Part shown: one piece after another, positions 23,632 to 35,100 of the stretch
Numbering within the stretch: the stretch's first letter is position 1
Layout of the letters: each line of letters opens with the position of its first letter
The notes under the pieces: generated by a model
Database searches by the model: none
Told to the model about the DNA's origin: nothing
Seen by the model: the letters and a program-made list of their open reading frames with translations, nothing else
Translations under genes and position numbers: made by a program
Assembly: GCA_036924285.1 (NCBI GenBank)
Contig: JAYKYS010000005.1
Location: 6,262,001 to 6,326,000, forward strand
DNA: 64,000 nt
From: Asterella californica
Taxonomy: Eukaryota > Streptophyta > Marchantiopsida > Marchantiales > Aytoniaceae
Direction of reading: 5' to 3'

Positions 23632-23754
23632 GTCTGTACATCCTCATTAGAATGTTTCTGATTAATAGCAGTCAAATTTTATAGAATCATGAAGCATGAC
23701 TCGTGCACTAGCCTGCAGTTGATATTGTTATCACGGAGTCGATAATCTGTGATC

Positions 23755-24402
23755 AACAATCCGATAAACTAGAAGGTTGCAAGCAGGCAGCTTCTGAGAC
23801 ATGGGCATACTGTGACGATAGTAGGTGATGGGTTCCAAGCGCTGGAAACCTTACGACGAGATCATGACAAACTTGATCTAGTCTTGATAGACATTCCGAT
23901 AACGTCACTCTCTCAAGGACGTTTGCTTTCTCTTTTGAATTGTCTGTTCGAATGCACTATGCTGATTTGGTGATATACCGGTAATGGGTCGAGGGGCGGC
24001 TCCAACTCTTGAGCTTTCCAAAGTCAGTCAACTTTTGCAACATGATCATTCGTTGTCACCATAAAAACCATGACAAGGGAGTTTAAGGAAAGGTTTTAGG
24101 TTCTATGTAAGATCTGTCTCGTGAATGTAGTCTTGTCTAGTGCTTAACGCGATAGTTGTTATTGACAGATGCCAAACTTGGACGGACTAAGGACAAAGAG
24201 CATATTCGGGGAAGAAGAAGCCATTCAAAGGTGGAGAAGACTCCCAGTACTAGGACTGTTAGCACATGCAATCTCAGGATACCATGATACATGTTTATCT
24301 CACGGAATGGATGCTATCTATCTAAGCTGTTCCTTTGTGAACTCCTCTAGAAAGTGGAGTTCACAAAGGAAGACGGTGGGCGGTTACTTAGTTAAATCTT
24401 GA
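23755..24402 (+). pseudogene. receiver domain fragment of a hybrid histidine kinase, two exons, nonsense mutation
   Basis: Receiver domains accept a phosphate on Asp from a histidine kinase. The first exon reads NNPIN, a TAG stop (23770-23772), then KVASRQLLRHGHTVTIVGDG and LDLVLIDI, which includes the phospho-acceptor Asp. The usual family sequence is EDNPINQKVA, so the stop replaces CAG. After an interval with a TTGACAG acceptor the second exon starts at 24169 with MPNLDGL and continues LPVLGLLAHAISGYHDTCLS and HGMDA. The conserved Lys (usual YLSKPF) is replaced: the sequence reads IYLSCSF. A hairpin follows at once. The acidic pocket and the rest of the kinase are missing. The donor after LIDI is not canonical. 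Confidence 0.65.
24330..24371. repeat. perfect 16-bp hairpin at a gene-fragment end
   Basis: Arms 24330-24345 (TTCCTTTGTGAACTCC) and 24356-24371 (GGAGTTCACAAAGGAA) are perfect reverse complements with a 10-nt loop. The hairpin begins exactly where similarity to the receiver domain stops. Confidence 0.85.
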
Positions 24403-25340
24403 AAAGGTGTCTCTTACTGGATCGAGAAATCGTAGTGTATTCTGAAGGTGGTCGAAATATATGTATACAATTATTGTTGTCTGAGATTGTCTGGGACTGC
24501 CAGTGAGTTATTGCGGGCGAATATGTATTCACTCGTTATGAGCATTCCACTCTGTGGTATACTATTTTCTGACTTGCTTGTGTAGCTGATATTGGGGTTC
24601 AAAACGCTGGATTAGTAGTACGTAGCTTTCTCCTGGTGTTGTCGGTATCGGTTCTCAGTCCCATCCCTCAGTTGTGGTTTTAACGATATCGCGACCAAGT
24701 TTCAGTATTATCATCTGGTGCCAAGTTACTTTTGTACTTCCTATACTTGTCTTCGCCTCTCCGTAGACGGAATGAACGTAATGAACTGATACATGTGTAC
24801 TACATGGTGATCGTACAGGCCTTCTTCTCAAAACAGAAAGGGTATCTCTAATGCAACCCAAACGGGTGCCTTGCTTTGTGGACACAGACAGATGGCCCTG
24901 GTACGTTCTCTTGAACCTTTTGGATGTTATCTTTCATCTTGAGCTACTAGTGAAGAAACTAGAAGGTAGTTCTATGTTATGCGCATCTGTTGATTCAGTC
25001 GTCAGGTGCTGCTTCTCATCGAGTAAGAACAGTCACGCACGCCAGTAAAGTGTATGGTTGCAAGCCTAGGCCGGTTTTGTTTTGAGCATGGAAATGCCAC
25101 CATGTTTTTGTCAACTGTTACTGCTGAGTTTCTACCTTCGAATGGCAGGTTGGGAATTACGATGGTAGGCGATACCAGTGGTCCACCACACAGCTCTATG
25201 TGCCTTCTAACTACCAGTTTAGGACCCGGTGGTGATCAGTGCAAGGGCCCGGTCGGTGTTTTGACGAGGAGGTTTCAGTATCCAAACTATGCGAGGATGG
25301 TTCCATTGTCCTAAATTTTAACTTCAGACTTGCTCTTCAG
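24403..25340. other. spacer between captured gene pieces, no gene recognised
   Basis: Open frames at 24851-25048 and 25054-25314 have no family motif. I searched this stretch for the missing N-terminal half of the proteasome subunit (the usual YPYVTGTSVV and SDFQ segments) and did not find it. Confidence 0.4.
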
Positions 25341-26410
25341 CCTGAATGATTATATGTGGGACGATGGGAACAACTTGAGTCCCAGAGATATACACAACTA
25401 TCTGACGCGAATCATGTACAGTAAGCGAAACAGCTTCGACCGTTTGTGGAACACACTTGTTCTTGGGGGAGTGAAGAATGGCGAGAAGTACCTTGGAGTG
25501 GTATGTATATCCACTTAAGTAGCATACATGTTACCACTCTTCGTTACCACTCCTCGTTATTCACTTTGTACTTACATGGGTTCAAAACTATTTGGGGTTA
25601 CCCAAATGTGCGGGCGAAGTCACTGTTTTCTCTGAAAGCTGCTTTACCCGTGTATCAGTATATATCCACTTAAGTAGCCTTTTCTTGTGTAGCACAGTTT
25701 ATTGCACAAGTCCGTTCAAAGTACGGTATTAGGATCTCAGTTTGTTCTCACCTGTCGTCCAGGTTACTATGATAGGAGTACATTACGAGGACAACCACGT
25801 AGCTTCAGGCTTCGGAAATCACCTCGCCCGCCCTATCTTCCGTGATGAATGGCATGAAGATATGAGTGATGAATGGCATGAAGATATGACGTTAGAGGAA
25901 AGCATTCAGTTGCTCGAGAAGGCTTTGACAATGCTTTTCTACCGAGATCGAAGCGCAATTAACAAAGTTCAGGTATGAAGAGAAATGCTTTTGAAGTACT
26001 TTTAGTGTCTTCCCCAGATATATAAGCGGAGATCTCTTGGGCAGTTGTCATCGTTGGCACTGCTTTATACTGCCTAATGCCCTTAGTAGAATAGCTGTTT
26101 CTTTTGGGTGTTATGTTCATGTAGGACTTGTGGTCTATCAGCAGCGTAAAGGACTTTGATGACAGTTAGCTATGGAGCGGACAATCGTCTCGTTCTGTCA
26201 GTAATCGTTAACAAGGAACTTGAAATCTGGAAACTTTTCCAGTCCATTGTTGCAAAGTCTGTGTGTTAAAACGGCTTCAATTTCTCGCTTGGACAGGTTG
26301 CAAACATTACAGCCGCAGGCATCCACATCTCAGAGCCTTATGCATTAAAGACCAACTGGGATTATAAGGCGTTTAAGGACCCGGCAGGGGGAGTAGATGG
26401 ATCATGGTGA
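25341..26410 (+). pseudogene. PBG1: C-terminal half of proteasome subunit beta type-4, three exons
   Basis: The intact protein is a non-catalytic beta subunit of the 20S proteasome core. Exon 25341-25500 starts LNDYMWDDGNNLSPRDIHNY and contains LWNTLVLGGVKNGEKYLGV. Exon 25763-25972 contains TMIGVHYEDNHVASGFGNHL and LLEKALTMLFYRDRSAINKV. Exon 26297-26410 contains ISEPYALKTNWDY and ends with TGA at 26408. All junctions are GT..AG and in phase, and no stop interrupts. The match to plant PBG1 is unmistakable. The first half of the protein is missing. A 24-bp tandem duplication in exon 2 repeats DEWHEDM (about 25837-25890), inserting eight residues. It could be a truncated pseudogene or a chimeric transcript. 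Confidence 0.8.
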
Positions 26411-26503
26411 TCCAGTGAACAAAGTTTGTAATGTAGTCTGGATTCAGTTGGGTTATGAGTTGTTCACCACAGAGAGCTAGATAAGAGCTCCTGCAGGAGA
26501 ACT

Positions 26504-26725
26504 ATGTGGTGTCCAGCGGGATCCCTTTATTGGCAGTATGATGGACACGCTCCCGAGATGTCCCAACAAGTCTTGAGGACTTATGTAAAGCTTCCACATT
26601 TAGTTCGAAAAAATTTTTTGACGTTTCCTGACCTGGCTGTTGACGAGTCGGATATTTTCTCAGCTCACCGTTTTTCTGCATACGTGGAAGTGCCACTTAA
26701 AGTTAATTCAGTGGCCCCGGAGTGA
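26504..26725 (+). other. unassigned coding-like open frame, 73 codons
   Basis: An open frame starts MWCPAGSLYWQYDGHAP and contains VLRTYVKLPHLVRKNFL and SAHRFSAYVEVPL. The composition looks like real protein but I do not recognise the family. A second coding-like stretch, GFPVWCPFGRDFRYLKLG, follows at about 26858-26920. It lies just after the proteasome fragment on the same strand and may be another captured exon. Confidence 0.25.
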
Positions 26726-27649
26726 TGAATGAGATACATGTACGCTCACTACCACCACATTCATTACAATTGTCGTTGTGGAAGATTGAGCTGCTTCTTG
26801 TGAACCGATGGACTACCAACGATGTATCTTGTCTGCAAGAGCCAAGTGAACTTACGGGGTTTCCTGTTTGGTGCCCCTTCGGACGAGATTTTCGCTATCT
26901 GAAATTGGGTACTGAATATGGTGGGTGACAACTGTTTCTGGTTTTGTTTCTGTTGAACTGCAGACTCTGTAAGCACTGTGTCCCCATCTCCGGTTACCAC
27001 TGATTTGCAAGCCTCGATGCTGTATCAAAGTTTGTAGACATTTGTGTCAATTTTGCAAGATATGGAGAGGATTCCACGTGTCCAAAGTGGGGAAGTGACC
27101 GGATATGTTGGTGGGTGGGAATCTCAGTGCAAGGAAAGCTTGCTCTAGTAAGCTTTCTCGTAGCTCGCCTAGTGATAAGAAGCTGATAAATGGAAGAGAA
27201 GCCCGTAGGAGAAATGCCGTAGGCGACTTTGCGCTTGGAGAGCCGAATGTGCGGGCAAGTCGTTGAAGAAGTAGTACCAGGGCTTCAGGGTGAAAGTACA
27301 ACGCAGGATTCTGGTTCGCCGCGAGAGTCAGGTGTGACACAGGTAAAACTACATAATGTGGAAGGTGTACCTTACCAGCTCCAGCCGATTTGGGAGAGAT
27401 GAGCTCCGGTACAGTGTGTCCTTGAATATGGCAAACAAGATGATTTACTTCACTCTAAGCAGTTGCACTTCCAAATCGCCGTTACACTTGAATATCTGAC
27501 GAATGGACATAATCAGAGTCACTATGGAGATAAGAGGGATGACGTTGTCTCACAGAAGAATGGACGGAGTTAAATTTTTTCTACAATCAGGTAGTGCGGT
27601 ACAAAAGAAGTAACCAAACGGAAGGACTGGGAATACGAGACCCCCGAAC

Positions 27650-28520
27650 CAGGAACAGACGATGGAGGTAGAAATGAAGCAGTTAAGTGACCAGGTGTAG
27701 AAAAGAGAGGCTGAGATAAGCACTCTCAAGCAGCACTTGTCCCTACTCACGAGCGATTTCAAGTACAACCTGAAACTTCTGGAAGACCGCGACTTCGAGC
27801 TCGATCAAACCGAAGCTCAACTGATCCGTAATCCATCTGTAACTCCCCAGACGATATGGTTGGATACGACAACGAAATATGTCCTCACAGGTTGTCAATA
27901 AATAACGAGGTGAAACACACGCAGACTTCATTCTAAGTAAAGTTGGCGGAATTAAAAGGTCTTGTCACGAAATGGATGAATGTGCTGAACCTAACCCATC
28001 GTCCCCGAGTTTTACCCAACAGGAGCAACTACAGAACGCGCGGAAGGAGAAAGAGAAAGAGATGGACATCTTGCATTTAGAGATCGCAAATTTCAAAGGC
28101 ATGGCAGATCGAGACACTGAACAAATCCGGAATCTTCAGTCTACCTTGAGGGGATGTTGTATCATTACAGAGTTGGTAATAATACTGACATTCACAGAAA
28201 ACCTAGTCAATCCTTTCCAGCAAGCCTTTGCATTTGACCCGAAAAGCTCTTGCGAGACAAGTCAGATTTCTCGTCAGTCAGATAAATGTAGGTATACGTC
28301 AGAACCTACCTTTACAGTACATGTACATCATAGATACGGCTACACCCGACTGTCATTTCACACTAACGAATGTTGTAAACCTTTGTTAAAAGCAATATCT
28401 CAGCTCTGAACTCTGCACGCCAAGGTTCGAAGTGTCATACAGCGACTTGAAGAAGCTCTTCAACTACGAGATCAAGAACTTTCATGCCACCGATCTGAGA
28501 TTGAAGCTCTGAAAACAAGT
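27650..28520 (+). pseudogene. coiled-coil fragment, CCDC57-like ciliary/basal-body protein
   Basis: CCDC57 is a centriole and basal-body coiled-coil protein. The frame from 27662 reads MEVEMKQLSDQV, a TAG stop (27698-27700), then KREAEISTLKQHL and SDFKYNLKLLEDRDFELDQ. That last block resembles the conserved CCDC57 N-terminal segment DF.YNL..LE.RD.ELE. Later exon-like pieces at 27972-28160 (KEKEMDILHLEIANFKGMA) and 28418-28518 (RSVIQRLEEALQLRDQELSC, then a GTAAGG donor) are heptad-rich in the same way. The TAG sits where CAG would restore a coil. Only parts are present. The family call is from memory and moderate; the coiled-coil character is clear. Confidence 0.45.
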
Positions 28521-29164
28521 AAGGACACACGTTCTCCTAGCACTTAGTTTATTGAGAAAAGTGCATCTGGTATTTGGAAAAGCCCTGTTGTTGTGCTGTG
28601 TGTGCATTAAGCATGCTAAGCACACCGTCGAAATCATCTACAATTAAAGTTATTCCCTGGGTGGACCAACGGAAGTACAGTTATGTGAAGGACATAACAG
28701 GTACTCAGATGGCCTGATTTGGACTTTCCGTGAGTCGAGGAATTCCACCCAGAGATAAGTATCCATAACAAGACGAAACTAAACGATGCATTCCTCTGTT
28801 CCTTGTGAACGCATTGTGAACACTTCAAGATCTGTTTTGTCTTTTGCATTTATTGTCACTATATATCTGATATTTTACGTAATTATAATTTTACCATTGT
28901 AGTTAATTTCATGTATCTAGTTTATAATAAAATTTATTTGTGACTTTTTTTTTATAGCATTTTTGTTTAAGCATTCAAGTAAATCAATACCAGTTGTATA
29001 TTCCAAGGTAAATTCAACATTGCCTGAAGTTTTCCAACAACGCTTTCTTTGATGATGTTGTTTTTCAGGTATATATCACATGATCAAATGGAGTCTGACC
29101 TACGATGATATATGTAGAACTTGAAACTCTTTTCCAAGTGCAACTCTATGAACGTGCGAAACGT

Positions 29165-29700
29165 ATGAAACAATAAAGCCCACGGAGAAACGTATAAACT
29201 GGGAGAAACGTAAAACCAAAAGCGCTTTGAAACAAGAAAGCTCACGGAGAAACGTAAAACAAAAAGCGCTTTGAAACAAGAAAGCCTACGGAGAAACGTA
29301 AAACAAAAAGCGCTTTGAAACAAGAAAGCCCACGGAGAAACGTAAAACAAAAAGCGCTTTGAAACAAGAAAGTCCACGGAGAAACGTATAAACACGGAGA
29401 AACAAAAAACAAAAACGCTTTGAAACGATACGAAACGCTACGAAACGCTTTGAAACAAAAACAAAAAACGCTATGAAATGCTCTGAAACAAAAACAAAAA
29501 ATGCTATGAAACGCTTTGAAACAAAAACAAAAAAAGCTATGAAATGCTCTGAAACAAAAACAAAAAATGCTATGAAACGCTTTGAAACAAAAACAAAAAA
29601 CGCTATGAAACGCTATGAAACAAAAACAAAAAACGCTTTGAAACGCTTTGAAACAAAAACAAAAAATGCTATGAAATGCTTTGAAACGCTTTGAAACACT
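29165..29700. repeat. two-block tandem array (44-bp and 33-bp units)
   Basis: Block 1 (about 29165-29400) repeats a 44-bp unit containing GAAACGTAAAACAAAAAGCG and CACGGA about five times. Block 2 (about 29420-29700) repeats a 33-bp unit containing GAAACGCTTTGAAACAAAAA about seven times, with alternating CTATGAAA and CTTTGAAA variants. The blocks share the ACGCTTTGAAACAA core, so one probably arose from the other. Copy B of the Helitron-like element lacks the array at the matching place (52330-52440). Confidence 0.9.
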
Positions 29701-29974
29701 TTTGAAAGAACAATTATTTACGAAATTTACTACCATTCATACGTGATGTGATTCACAAACATCTTTGCGAACAAAAATAAATCGAAACGTAAAATTTAAT
29801 TACATTAAATGGAAAATTCAAGATTATTTCAAACGTAAATACTTCAGAAACGTTCATTACTCTTAAAACGTGACATCATTTTATACAAATTACATCAAAC
29901 ATCTTCACGCAATGGAAATGTATGAAATTTATACTTAATGCAACATATGAAACGTAGTAAATATTCAAGATTAC

Positions 29975-32122
29975 ATGATCTATGTGCTTCTGGTCCACAT
30001 TGTTCTTGCTCAAAATACTACCCAGAGGAGAAGGAAGAGAACTCAAACTTCGTCATCAAACCATAATCGAACAACCCAAGTTGAACAGCACGACGATCAT
30101 CATAATCAAGTATGTGGATTACAACCTTTGCATAATTTTCATGGATTACAATTTCTAAGTTTATCAAACAACAAACATAATCTTCTATTATTCTGTTCAG
30201 ATGTCTAAAGATTTGTCTGAATTTAAAAAGTGTGAAGATTTCGTATATACTCCAGGAGGTTGTATGGTTGATTCGATATAATATTTATTGCATCATAAAA
30301 TCTTCTACCGCATCTTTACAAAATCAAACTCAAAATGAACTTTATAATATCTACTCAAGAGCTAGAGATACACATGATTCATTGATATTATCTTATTTCA
30401 TGGAAGATGAATTGAGAGTGTCGCATCGTGTCGAATCTGTAGATGAATATATAACCAAAGTTGGTAAAATGACAAAAGAAGGTGGTGCTTGGGGTGATTC
30501 TTTATGTCTCATAGCTTTATCCTCCATGTTACAAAAAATATACACATCTACAGTTCTACTTCTGGAAAGAATATAATTCAATTTCCAAACAACAACTCGT
30601 ATCATGTTACTTTCAATCTTCTATATGATGATAATGAAGGTAGTTCCGATCATTACGAACCAATCGTACTGATTAGTGATGAATTTCTTACTGAGAAATG
30701 AGAGTATATAGTGAACAACTGCAAGATTTACGATTAATTCATCTAAATGTATCAATAGTACAATTAATACATAAATTTATAAGTAAAAATCCTACTTATG
30801 AGAATGACTTAAACACTATTCAAACTAGAATTTATAAACTAGGTATAGATAAACTAAATCTCTAAAAGACCAAAGTAAACCATCCTTTGCAAGATATTGA
30901 CTCTCACCAATTAAACATTCTATATTCGGAACTCTTATTATTCTATCAGAGATTCCGTATTTATCCATAAGAGATGTCATAAAGAATTTCATACAATCTC
31001 ATAAATAATATGATATACAACTCTTTAGAATGAAAAAAACACTTTCTGATAAAATAAAACAATACAGAATAATGAATAAGACTAATTCAATTAACACATC
31101 TAATCGTACTTCTAAAAAAAAAAAAAACTATCATTAGAAGAAAATACGTCGATACTTACTCCAAGTCTTTACTTGACGTTCCATATCATTCGTGTGACAT
31201 ATGCTATAAACATGATTTCTTGAAGAATTTAAAATATATCAATCAATTTCATTACGATTTCGTTTTCTCTTATACTGAAACAACTAACATAACTTACGAA
31301 CAACTTAAAGATAATACAAAGATGTGTATGCAGTATATAAACGATAACAAAATACCTCTTTTTTTGAGTTTACAATGACAATACGATACCATATCTTGAA
31401 TGTTTAAACGAAGTCGAAGAAAGATTGATCTCACCGCGAGTCATGTTCGAAAACATTCATATATACAATGGTTTCCAACAATGGCATCTAAGAGGTAGTG
31501 TTATCAATATCCCGTCAAATACAATCATGGTCCAAACACATTTATCACGTATGGCTGATGAAGAAGGTTCTATCATAGTGGAAATCAAAAGAAAACTGAC
31601 TCTAAAATCAATCTATAAAACAAGCTACGTTCGACCTAACAAAGTAATGTGAGCTTTACATTATCTTATTGATAACACACTTATACAAACATCACAATAT
31701 CGAGCTGAATGAAAACTGGATTCACACTTTCAACGACAATTATTTCAAAGAACAACTCCGATTCGATGAAGTAGAAATCATTGAAACAAATCACGAGTTC
31801 GATGAAAATAATCATGAACCGAACACAAACACTGATACATTTATTGCAAACTTTTTAGATCCTGAAATGATTTACGCCAATGAAAGAAAAGTTTAGAGTA
31901 AGAAAAAGTAAACTACAAAGCTCTCCTTTGACGGCGAAACAAGTCAAGGATGATAATTTCAAACAACAACTTCTTATATCAGATCAAGCTTTTCCTTGTT
32001 TGTCCCAATTACGATTCACTCTAGACTATTACCAAGTCGTTAAGCGAAATCTTTTCGCAATGATCCGACAATCAGAAAAATCTACATTTTTCATTATTTT
32101 AACTGCGAACGAAAAAAACTAG
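29975..32122 (+). pseudogene. OTU-Rep protein remnant of Helitron-like copy A
   Basis: A basic N-terminal exon ends at 30109 (HNQ, donor GTATGT). A 91-bp intron ends TTCTGTTCAG, and the next exon starts MSKDLSEFKKCEDF (30201). The OTU-like region has a Cys loop (PGGCMVDSI, then TAA), GGAWGDSLCLIALSSML, and a His motif SDHYEPI (about 30645). Then come a linker, a Cys pair (HSCDIC, about 31190), and a DUF6570-like segment with ERLISPRVMFENIHIYNGFQ and KRKLTLKSIYKTSYVRPNKV. Last is a Helitron_like_N piece with LFAMIRQ and STFFIILTANEKN. Several stops and frameshifts break it (TAA in the Cys loop, TGA at about 30702, TAG at 31894). Domain names are by motif recall. It ends before the HUH motif. 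Confidence 0.65.
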
Positions 32123-32145
32123 AAACCGTTGATGAACACAACTGT

Positions 32146-35100
32146 TCAATATAATATAAACATGCTCATTCTAACATCCATAATATTTCAAATGTTTTGT
32201 TTCATAGTAACTATTCATTATTGCTCTCAAGACGACCTCAAGATTCAAATCATTCTATACATTTCTTGTATATCATATATATAATTGATACTCTAATGTA
32301 CATAATCTTCACAACATCTCTCACAATCTCCATGATATACTTTCTCATTTCAAAAATAATCATATGTTAATATATTCTCATGTAGCTAAACAAATTAAGC
32401 TATTTATTTTCTTCATACGTTCATCATTTGGATCATTCAATACAAATTCATATGCATCGAATTAAAGCTAATTTCAACAACTATGACCTAATATACTCCT
32501 TCACATTTTCTAACAATATTTGCATCATACAGAAATTGAAAACTAACACAATGTCATTTATGTATTTTTTCTTAACTTTCATAAACTTTGAGATGTATGT
32601 AATAACACAGTATGAAATTATCATTCCTAACCTTCACAATATTCTCAATATTCTTTTCTGCAGTTGTAACTTATCACTACCTTCGAATCTGTCCAAAGAC
32701 TCATAAACTTCTATATAATCATAAATTCAAAGATTCTTAAGATCATTGTCCTCAAAATGATCCAAAGCTTCACAAGTATATATTTGCATAAATGATGCAT
32801 ACATGTTATTATCAATATATGAAGATATGTTTAAAGATGCCTGTTGTGAGCTACATAAAATTATAAACTATTTCTTTCAATATTTGAAGATAATCTTATC
32901 ATAGATTTCAAAGACTATATGAATTTTCATCATTTTTTTAACATTCATCCACATCTCTAGAATTACACTGCACATATATCACCTTCTAAGACTCGTGAGG
33001 TGAGATGGATTTCACTTTTAATATTCACTTTCATAGATTTCACCTTCTAGGATTGTGAGGTCTTGCAAACGCATAGCCCTTGCAATTCCATTGCATGCGT
33101 AGCTACTTGTTTTTATTTAAATTTTTCAGCAAAAGGATTAGCTAATAAATTAATGTTTAGATTAATTTAATGTGTATTTGTTACTAATCTCTTCACTTAT
33201 CGGTTTGGAAAAGTGTTATTCGCATTATTTGTATGGATTATGAATGGATGTCTCGCAACTCAGATGTAATTATTATTTAACACTTATAATTATAATATTT
33301 TTTAATTTTAATAGAAAATTTTTTCATAACATTTGTATTTCTTCCAACAACAGAAAGCAAGCAAAGATTATTCGAAGTTGATTTTGAGGCATATTTCGTT
33401 CAGCACAAGGAAAGAAACTGTTGACTTTAAAAATTTATTTTGAGAATAACATTTGGGGGTTTAAAATAAACTATTTTAAATTATTCCAATAAAAAATAAA
33501 ATAAAATAAAATCTATTTTTTATCTTTAAATGAAGTTTAAAATAAAACTGAAATATTGTATAAAGAAAAAAGTTAAATTCTTTTGAGAAGAATTTTTTTA
33601 AAATAAAATAAATTAGAAGTAATAAAATATCTCTTGACTCGTAAGTATTATCAGTAAAATATAAAGAATTGAACCCCGAGTAATAAAATTTTCATTCAGT
33701 AATAAAACGGGAAGAGTAAGGATTCGATTCAGTTCAACTCAAAACTGTTGGCCATGTTTACATTTTCAGATGTATTTCAAATCAATCAGGTTAGTAGTGA
33801 GTTAGATCTATGGAGCTGAAAATTGTATGGTTTGGGAGAAAAGAAGAATATTCCCTATGATATAAAGTACAAAGAGAGAGGAAAAAATTATTAGTTTTCT
33901 CCTTTCTATATCGATACTTGTGGTTTATTAGCAGACCAACTTTGTGTCCCTTGTTTAACTTTAACGTTACCTATACAATTTCGGTGATGTTAATATTAGT
34001 TGTCAGCATGACTTTTTTAACTTTCGTTGATAAACAAAAGTGTACTTTTGGTAGACTGTTATATTTTTCATCAATAGAAGTTATATTGTGATGAACGAGA
34101 GAATTTCAACATATAAATATTACAAAGTATAATTTGCAATATCTAAGCAGTTTCATATATAAACTATGATTTTGCTTCCAATAGCATCAGAACTTTACGT
34201 CCTTGCTGCAATGTTCCTCCTATACACAAAAGTTTCAACTGCTTTCTTCATTTACCACTTTATGCAATACTTTCTCGTGATATAAAAGATTTAAGTTAGT
34301 TTCGAACGGCAGTATATTATTTGATAAAAGAAGTGATAAACATTGGAATCCATCAACCAGTTATAAGCAGATATGTTTGATAATACATTGGGGATTAATT
34401 GTTACCACATTTGTAGTCTTCCTCAAGTTGAGAAACTTGATTCTACTACCTCCCAATAATGTTTTCCAAAATCATCTTCTATGTTACTATTAGTCACAGA
34501 TATAACTCCGATATACAATAACAAAAAGTTCTTGAGTTTGTCGCATGTGCTCTGAGGTATGTATAGTAATACACCACCAGGCCCTAGAGTCTGGTCACAA
34601 GTCCAATCCAACACTCGGGGAGATCCGATGTTTAGTTAGGAGATTTTCATAAAAAATTTTGGAATTTCTGAAATGGAGTGAAAAGTATTGGAAGAGGATC
34701 TGACTGCAAAAGTAAAAATGTCCAAAAATGTCCAATTAATGATCGTAAATGTTAGAATTCCGAGGAAGATTTAGATGGAGCGAAATGTTATAACACTCGA
34801 TAATATCACCTGGAGAAAATTTTGTTGGTAAATTCATATAACTTTTTGATTTTTCACAAAATTAAATGCTAATGGTCGTAAATCCCATGTGACATTCTTA
34901 TGAAGAATGACATGTATGTAGCTTCCACGTTTATCAGCCACTTGAATGCTTTGAGGATAAAGTTTTTTATTTGATGTGAATTATAATCGCAGTTCAATGT
35001 ATGTTTTATATTGTCATACATTCCTGAACATTGATTTATTCCAAAGGTGGTCAAAGACTCAAGGAATCAAAGGACTTGCGTGAGCTGCACTGAGACGATG

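Larger units (their letters stand above)
28846..32145 (+). mobile_element. OTU-containing Helitron-like element, copy A (truncated)
   Basis: Defined by close similarity, in opposite orientation, to 52725-48722. Similarity starts near GCATTTATTGTCACTATATA (28849) and is lost near GTTGATGAACACAAC (about 32140). The unit has a non-coding lead (28846-29960) containing a tandem array that copy B lacks, then the OTU-to-Helitron_like_N part of a Rep protein. The Rep nuclease, helicase and 3' end are absent. I could not identify Helitron termini (5' TC, 3' hairpin-CTRR), so the ends given are the limits of similarity only. It begins about 330 bp after the last captured gene fragment. Confidence 0.65.

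Noticed and set aside
25501..25678. Direct repeat of TATCCACTTAAGTAGC in an intron (25508 and 25663) as target-site duplication of an insertion
   Set aside because: The 140-bp segment between the copies shows no terminal repeats or element motif; it may be a plain local duplication.
29165..29700. Array resembling a CRISPR locus
   Set aside because: Units directly abut with no unique spacers, and the surrounding genes are plant genes and transposons.
29084..29736. Phe/Cys-rich open frames of 103 and 164 codons on the minus strand, and a Lys/Thr-rich one on plus
   Set aside because: They are a by-product of the tandem array; no start context, splice signal or family supports them as genes.
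29975..32122. Giant-virus-like insertion suggested by an AT-rich OTU protein gene
   Set aside because: The downstream DUF6570-like and Helitron_like_N segments, and the HUH and two-tyrosine motifs in copy B, point to a Helitron-like element. No viral capsid, polymerase or ATPase gene was seen.
32146..33700. Helitron helicase after copy A
   Set aside because: No Walker A or other PIF1-like helicase motif could be found in any frame after the similarity to copy B ends.
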